From Archilochus colubris (taxonomy: Eukaryota; Chordata; Aves; Apodiformes; Trochilidae): a stretch of DNA of 64,000 nt. Below are positions 59,643-64,000 of the stretch, one piece after another. The translations under genes were made by a program, and so were the position numbers. The stretch is taken from the NCBI GenBank assembly GCA_023079485.1, contig CM041084.1, positions 71,333,709 through 71,397,708 on the forward strand. Reading direction: 5' to 3'. Position 1 is the stretch's first letter. Each line of letters starts with the position of its first letter. The notes under the pieces were generated by a model. The model saw nothing but the letters and a program-made list of their open reading frames with translations. It was not told where the DNA came from and made no database searches.

Positions 59643-62600
59643 AAGATTAGTTCTTTCACAGTCTTTTCAGGTATCCTATAATTCTTTCTCAAATATCCCA
59701 TTATTTTTAGAACAAGTTTTGCTCTTTCTTGTGTTTGGCAAAACAGTACTCATCCTGGACACATAGTCCTCTCTTCAACGACTAAAAATTTAGTCCAGAG
59801 ATGACTCCCTTTGAGAGGATGACAAAGAGGGCTCCTAAAAATGGCATGAAAATGAATGAAAAATATTATTTATGCCCCACTGAGCAGGACATCACAAACC
59901 CTGAGGGCAGTGCACAATTGCTATGTTGACTCACTGAAAATCAAGAGAATGAATTTTGTCTTGAGGGAATAAACTCCAGTCTCCCAACATGCACATAACA
60001 CATGCTCACCCCTTTCTTATTCAATCTAGTTAAGTGCCTTGTTTTTTCCTGTAATGAATACTGAGTAGCAACTTAATTTGCATGTTTTGTTTCCTGTTTA
60101 ACTAAAATAATAAAAAATCCTCAGATAGAGGAAAAAACCCAAGTCCCTCACACAGCATCAAAAAATCTTGTATTTTATCTTTTAAATATGCAAGCCAGTT
60201 CTATAGTCCAGCACAGTCTGTACTACTTGATATGGCTTTACATTAGAGTGACACTATTTGGATTGTTGAACCCTTGCACTTCTAAGATCACGAGAAACCA
60301 CCCAGGAGCAAAGCTAATGGGATAAATCAGAAATTACTTCATGACAAGGAATAATTTAATTCGTAGTGTTAGAAAATGTAAGAGAAAGAACTGAGCAATT
60401 ATGCAGCCAGAGCAAAATTAACTCCTTATACAGATGCAGAGCACAGCAAACAATTCACCTGAAGATTCAAAAAAAATATTGAGATCACAAACAGATATAG
60501 ATCTAAGCAAGGAGTTTTTGTATACATTGCTGTGAAGGGTTCTGTAAGAACTGTATACTATGGGTATGCTATGGGTTGAGCATTTTGCAAAAAAATCTGT
60601 CAAGAAGTTGTCTTGACAGTATCTGTTCTCATTTCTCCTGGCTGCATCCTATCAGCATAGCAATAACCATGGAACAATTCTCTCTCATAAGGACAGTTAT
60701 TTTTATTTATAGAGACAGTAATGTGACAGCAATCAGATTAAGCTCTTTCCATAGTGACATCTTATGTCTGTCTTACTGTAAGAGTTATTTGTGCCAGTCA
60801 AGGTCTCACAGCCTGTTGAATCCATATGATTGAAATTGCTCTCTCTACGAAGGTCCCAAATAACCCTTTTAATTTATAGCATTTGCTACCTTTTACTTCT
60901 GCCATAATTTTATGGGTGGCTTAAATTGACCTGTGGACAATTTCCCAACAACATTGTATTATATCATCTTCTGTGTGAGAGGACCTGAGAGTACCATGCC
61001 ACTAGAGGTCACGGTGTCTGGACCATACAGCACAGGTGTCCAATGGCACAGGGACTCACAGCAGGACTGACATCAGGTGACATAATTGAGACTATGTCAC
61101 TTTTGGCCACATCATTGGCATGAAAGTTTAAGAATTTTATTAATTAAATAAATAAATTAATCAAACAAAAAATCACAGTCCTGATACTTAAATATTCCCA
61201 TGTACAAGCAGTGCGGTACAAGCTTTGGGAATAAGGCTTGTAAGGATTACATCAAATAAGAAGGATTTTCGTCAAAAAGAAGTCACAAACAGATTTTCAC
61301 AAACTCTAGTACAAATCTTGTATTAAACATGACTGATTTTCTGTCTTACTTCAGTAGCAAAGATCTCTGCAGATTTCACTAGGAGTCTGCAGTACACATC
61401 AAAACATAATGTCTGCTTTTTTGGATTTCTATAGCCTGCATTAATTCCCATTCAGTAACTAGAAACATTATGGTTGATTTAAATATCTTTTTGATCCACA
61501 CCAGTCTTCTTTGGAGCAGCCAACTTCTGTTGGTGAGAACTAGTCCCCTAAGAGTTATCACATGCATCTTGCTTTGTGAAACATTCTTTTTCCCCTGGAA
61601 GCACCATTATTTTTTTAAAGTGGATCTAAGAATTCTTTTGTTAATCATAACCTTTAATTTTAAATTCTCTCTACAACCACCCAGTTCCAAAGACAAACAG
61701 ATCTTGATTTAAAATTATAAGAGACACTTTGTATAAGAAGATCCATTAAAGAAATAGTACACGTTCAAAAGTTCCTCAGTATCATCTTGTTAACTTTATT
61801 TTTCTTAATGTTGGGGTTAATATCTGTATCTTTTTCAGGTCTCGTCTTTACCTCCATATTCCTCTCAATAGGAACTAAACATCAGATTAGGAGTAACAGC
61901 CATCTACCTTCTTCCATATATAAATGCAGTAAAATTGACCCAAACCTGTCTGTACTCTGTGCAAAATGAAAATTTAATTTATAAAAATTGAACTCTTTCT
62001 ATTTTAATGAAGAGCTAAAGAATAGTTTTCAAAAATTCTGGCACTTACAAAGCATTACAATCAAGAAATAAGCAAGAAAATGAGTTACAGAACTGAACAT
62101 AGATCAGCCTTTGAGCTTAGTTTAGTCTGCTTTCCTTGTGTAGAAATTTGCCACATTTCAGGGCATTTCATAGTCTTTCATGACATGGAAAGCGATATTT
62201 TTTTTCTATCAGATGTTAGAAAAACCAACAGTTCTAAAATATTGTCATTAATGTTGTAATCCCTAAACCAGTCCTTCACTTTTCAAACATTATTATAATA
62301 ATATTCAATAATGTGTTAATATTTTAACATTAAAATTTTACCTATTTTGGTTTATCTCCCTTTCTAACAGCAAATTTTGTATGTCCATTAAAATTTTTCT
62401 CTTCCTAAGGTCTTTGACAGTAGAATCCCCTACGTAAAAAGATTGATACGGTGTAATTAAGAACCTTCAGAAGATTGCAGTATCCTATAACATTTAATGA
62501 GGTGCTCTGTCTAGGCTAAGGTGTTATCACAGTTGTGTCATATTGTATGATATTCCTGATTTTTCATGCAAGCTATTACAACTCCACCAAAGATGGACCT

Positions 62601-63380
62601 TACATATATTGGAAACGTGAACTTTGTTGCTATTTTTTTCTATTTTAAATTCTCTGTGAGGTTACAGTTTACTGCAAGTAGACTCATTTCTTTCTTAAAT
62701 ACTTTTTCCTCTGAGGCAAACATGGTTAAATTGTGTCAGCTGGTACCTTTTCATAACTGCATTGCATCTGGAACTGCAAGGCTGTGTTCACAAACCACTT
62801 CCAAATGGCAGAGGAGTTTTCCACTCTCCTGTAAGCAAGCAGATGCACTTAATTTTCCACATATACAAAAAGCATCAGCTCCCACTCAAGGAAAAGAATA
62901 GTTTAAAGCATTCTCTAGCAGATCCAGATACATAGCCATATCCAGACTAGAGACTGGCATATGCCAAAAATTTATGAATTTGTAGACATTTCTATTTAGA
63001 CTGTTTGAAATGAAAGTTTCTTTCCAAAACAATATTTTTGGATTGTAAGAAAATTCTTTTCAGGTGCAAATTAAAAAATCGGAATATCACCTATTTTTAC
63101 AGTTTAGTTTTATACTCTACCTTCCTTTTTCTTCATTTAACTGAGGAAAAAAATAGATAAAGGACAGAGAGTGAAAGATATAGTTCTGTCATAAAATATT
63201 TTTACATTTCCTAAAAACTGTTTTCTGGTTATCCTACATGGAAACCAAAAAGCATGGAAAGTAGATCTTTTCTGGTTTTTCCCTTTGCCTTGCTCCCTCC
63301 AATACTCTTGATTGATGGCAACTGACTTTTCCAAAAGAATTAAAGCAGAGGGGTGATATCCATGGTGTGCATAGTAATAA

Positions 63381-63408
63381 TATATGGAATATATGGAATA
63401 TATGGAAC
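63381..63408. repeat. ATATGGAAT microsatellite
   Basis: About three copies of the 9-bp unit ATATGGAAT. In the minus frame it gives a repeated Tyr-Ser-Ile pattern. Confidence 0.9.
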
Positions 63409-64000
63409 CTCTTATAGCAACATTTTGAAATGGGAAAGAACAGGAAAAATTACAATGCTCATTGCCATTCCTGGGCAGAACATTTTTCTGAAAGCTAAAG
63501 TATGTATGGCACAAAATAGCTGATGAGTGTTGTCATAAACTGCTTTGAAGTCATCTACAGTTAAGGATAAGACTGATAGCCTACAACATTATGCTTATGT
63601 CTACTAAAATATATATAAAAATACTGTTGTTATGAGTAAACAAGGCAGCCATGGGTAGAAGCACTGTTCCATTATTTTGTACATGCAAGAATATAATTGA
63701 TACATTATGCAAATTTTAGTTATCAATTGAGAAAACTTTAACTTAGGTACTGCTTTCACCTCACAATTATTAAAAAGTACAACACTAAAAATTAAGGTTT
63801 ATTTGCTTAAGTTCAGGCAAGGCAAAACACAGGCCAGTCTTAGAACTCTGTAATGTTTTTCCACATATAAAATCACTGCTTATTTGCATGCATATTTTAT
63901 ACTGTAAAGCACAGTTGTTTCTAATAAATCCCACATATGTCTCAGTATGCTAAAGTATGATGAGGCATTCTTTTGGAATAAAATGTATTATTACAAACAA

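Larger units (their letters stand above)
55918..64000. other. AT-rich interval without recognisable genes
   Basis: Eight kilobases of AT-rich DNA. It holds A/C-rich tracts (57061-57104 and 59081-59128), a T tract at 57598-57606, a perfect 23-bp tandem duplication at 59597-59642 and an ATATGGAAT microsatellite at about 63381-63408. The largest frame (63137-63514 minus) spans that microsatellite and shows no domain. No exon or known repeat family was recognised. Confidence 0.5.

Noticed and set aside
63137..63514. 125-codon minus-strand frame
   Set aside because: It runs through the ATATGGAAT microsatellite, which removes stops in one frame. No protein similarity is apparent.

Overview
The window looks like a piece of a bird nuclear genome with no recognisable host gene. 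Two kinds of evidence support this. First, the interspersed repeats are dominated by chicken-repeat-1 (CR1) LINE fragments. They carry the avian CR1 3' terminus (repeats of ATTCTATG, with no poly-A tail) and reverse-transcriptase remnants (YLDFSKAFD and FADD motifs). Second, several long terminal repeats (LTRs) of avian endogenous-retrovirus type are present. The background is AT-rich and stop-rich in all frames, so it is most likely intergenic or deep intronic. I found no exon, ribosomal RNA, genuine tRNA gene, CRISPR array or bacterial-type gene. The species cannot be read from the sequence.

Layout: 0-16.5 kb is unique AT-rich DNA with one short CR1 tail (0.57 kb) and one CR1 reverse-transcriptase fragment (2.8-3.4 kb, + strand). 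From 16.5 to 28 kb lie four CR1 copies on the minus strand (16.5, 20.4, 23.5-24.7 and 27.7 kb) and a GC-rich LTR (26.0-26.7 kb, + strand). The 31.26-31.77 kb interval holds a 506-bp foldback element. It has two exactly identical 222-bp inverted arms around a 62-bp tRNA-like centre and sits inside a T-rich tract. From 31.8 to 46.3 kb is AT-rich DNA with several T/G-rich tracts and three CR1 pieces (38.8, 41.2 and 41.8 kb). From 46.36 to 48.91 kb there appears to be a three-layer nest, all on the minus strand: a roughly 1.05-kb LTR split by an ALV-like LTR of about 283 bp, itself split by a young CR1 with a 365-codon open reverse-transcriptase frame. At 51.26-51.38 kb two short CR1 3' tails meet. 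At 51.67-51.99 kb is a 325-bp solo LTR with a perfect 6-bp target-site duplication, and its end is related to the foldback arms. From 54.45 to 55.92 kb a + strand CR1 is interrupted by a poly-A-ended, internally repetitive insertion. From 55.9 to 64 kb is AT-rich sequence with small tandem repeats.

Nothing here forms an operon-like system. The functional content is retroelement biology: CR1 retrotransposition, LTR integration and recombination to solo LTRs, and nesting. The most unusual object is the foldback element. Its LTR-type termini (TGTAG...CTACA), possible T6 target duplication, perfect arms and internal A/B-box-like tRNA module suggest a recent, LTR-derived palindromic insertion that I cannot assign to a named family.
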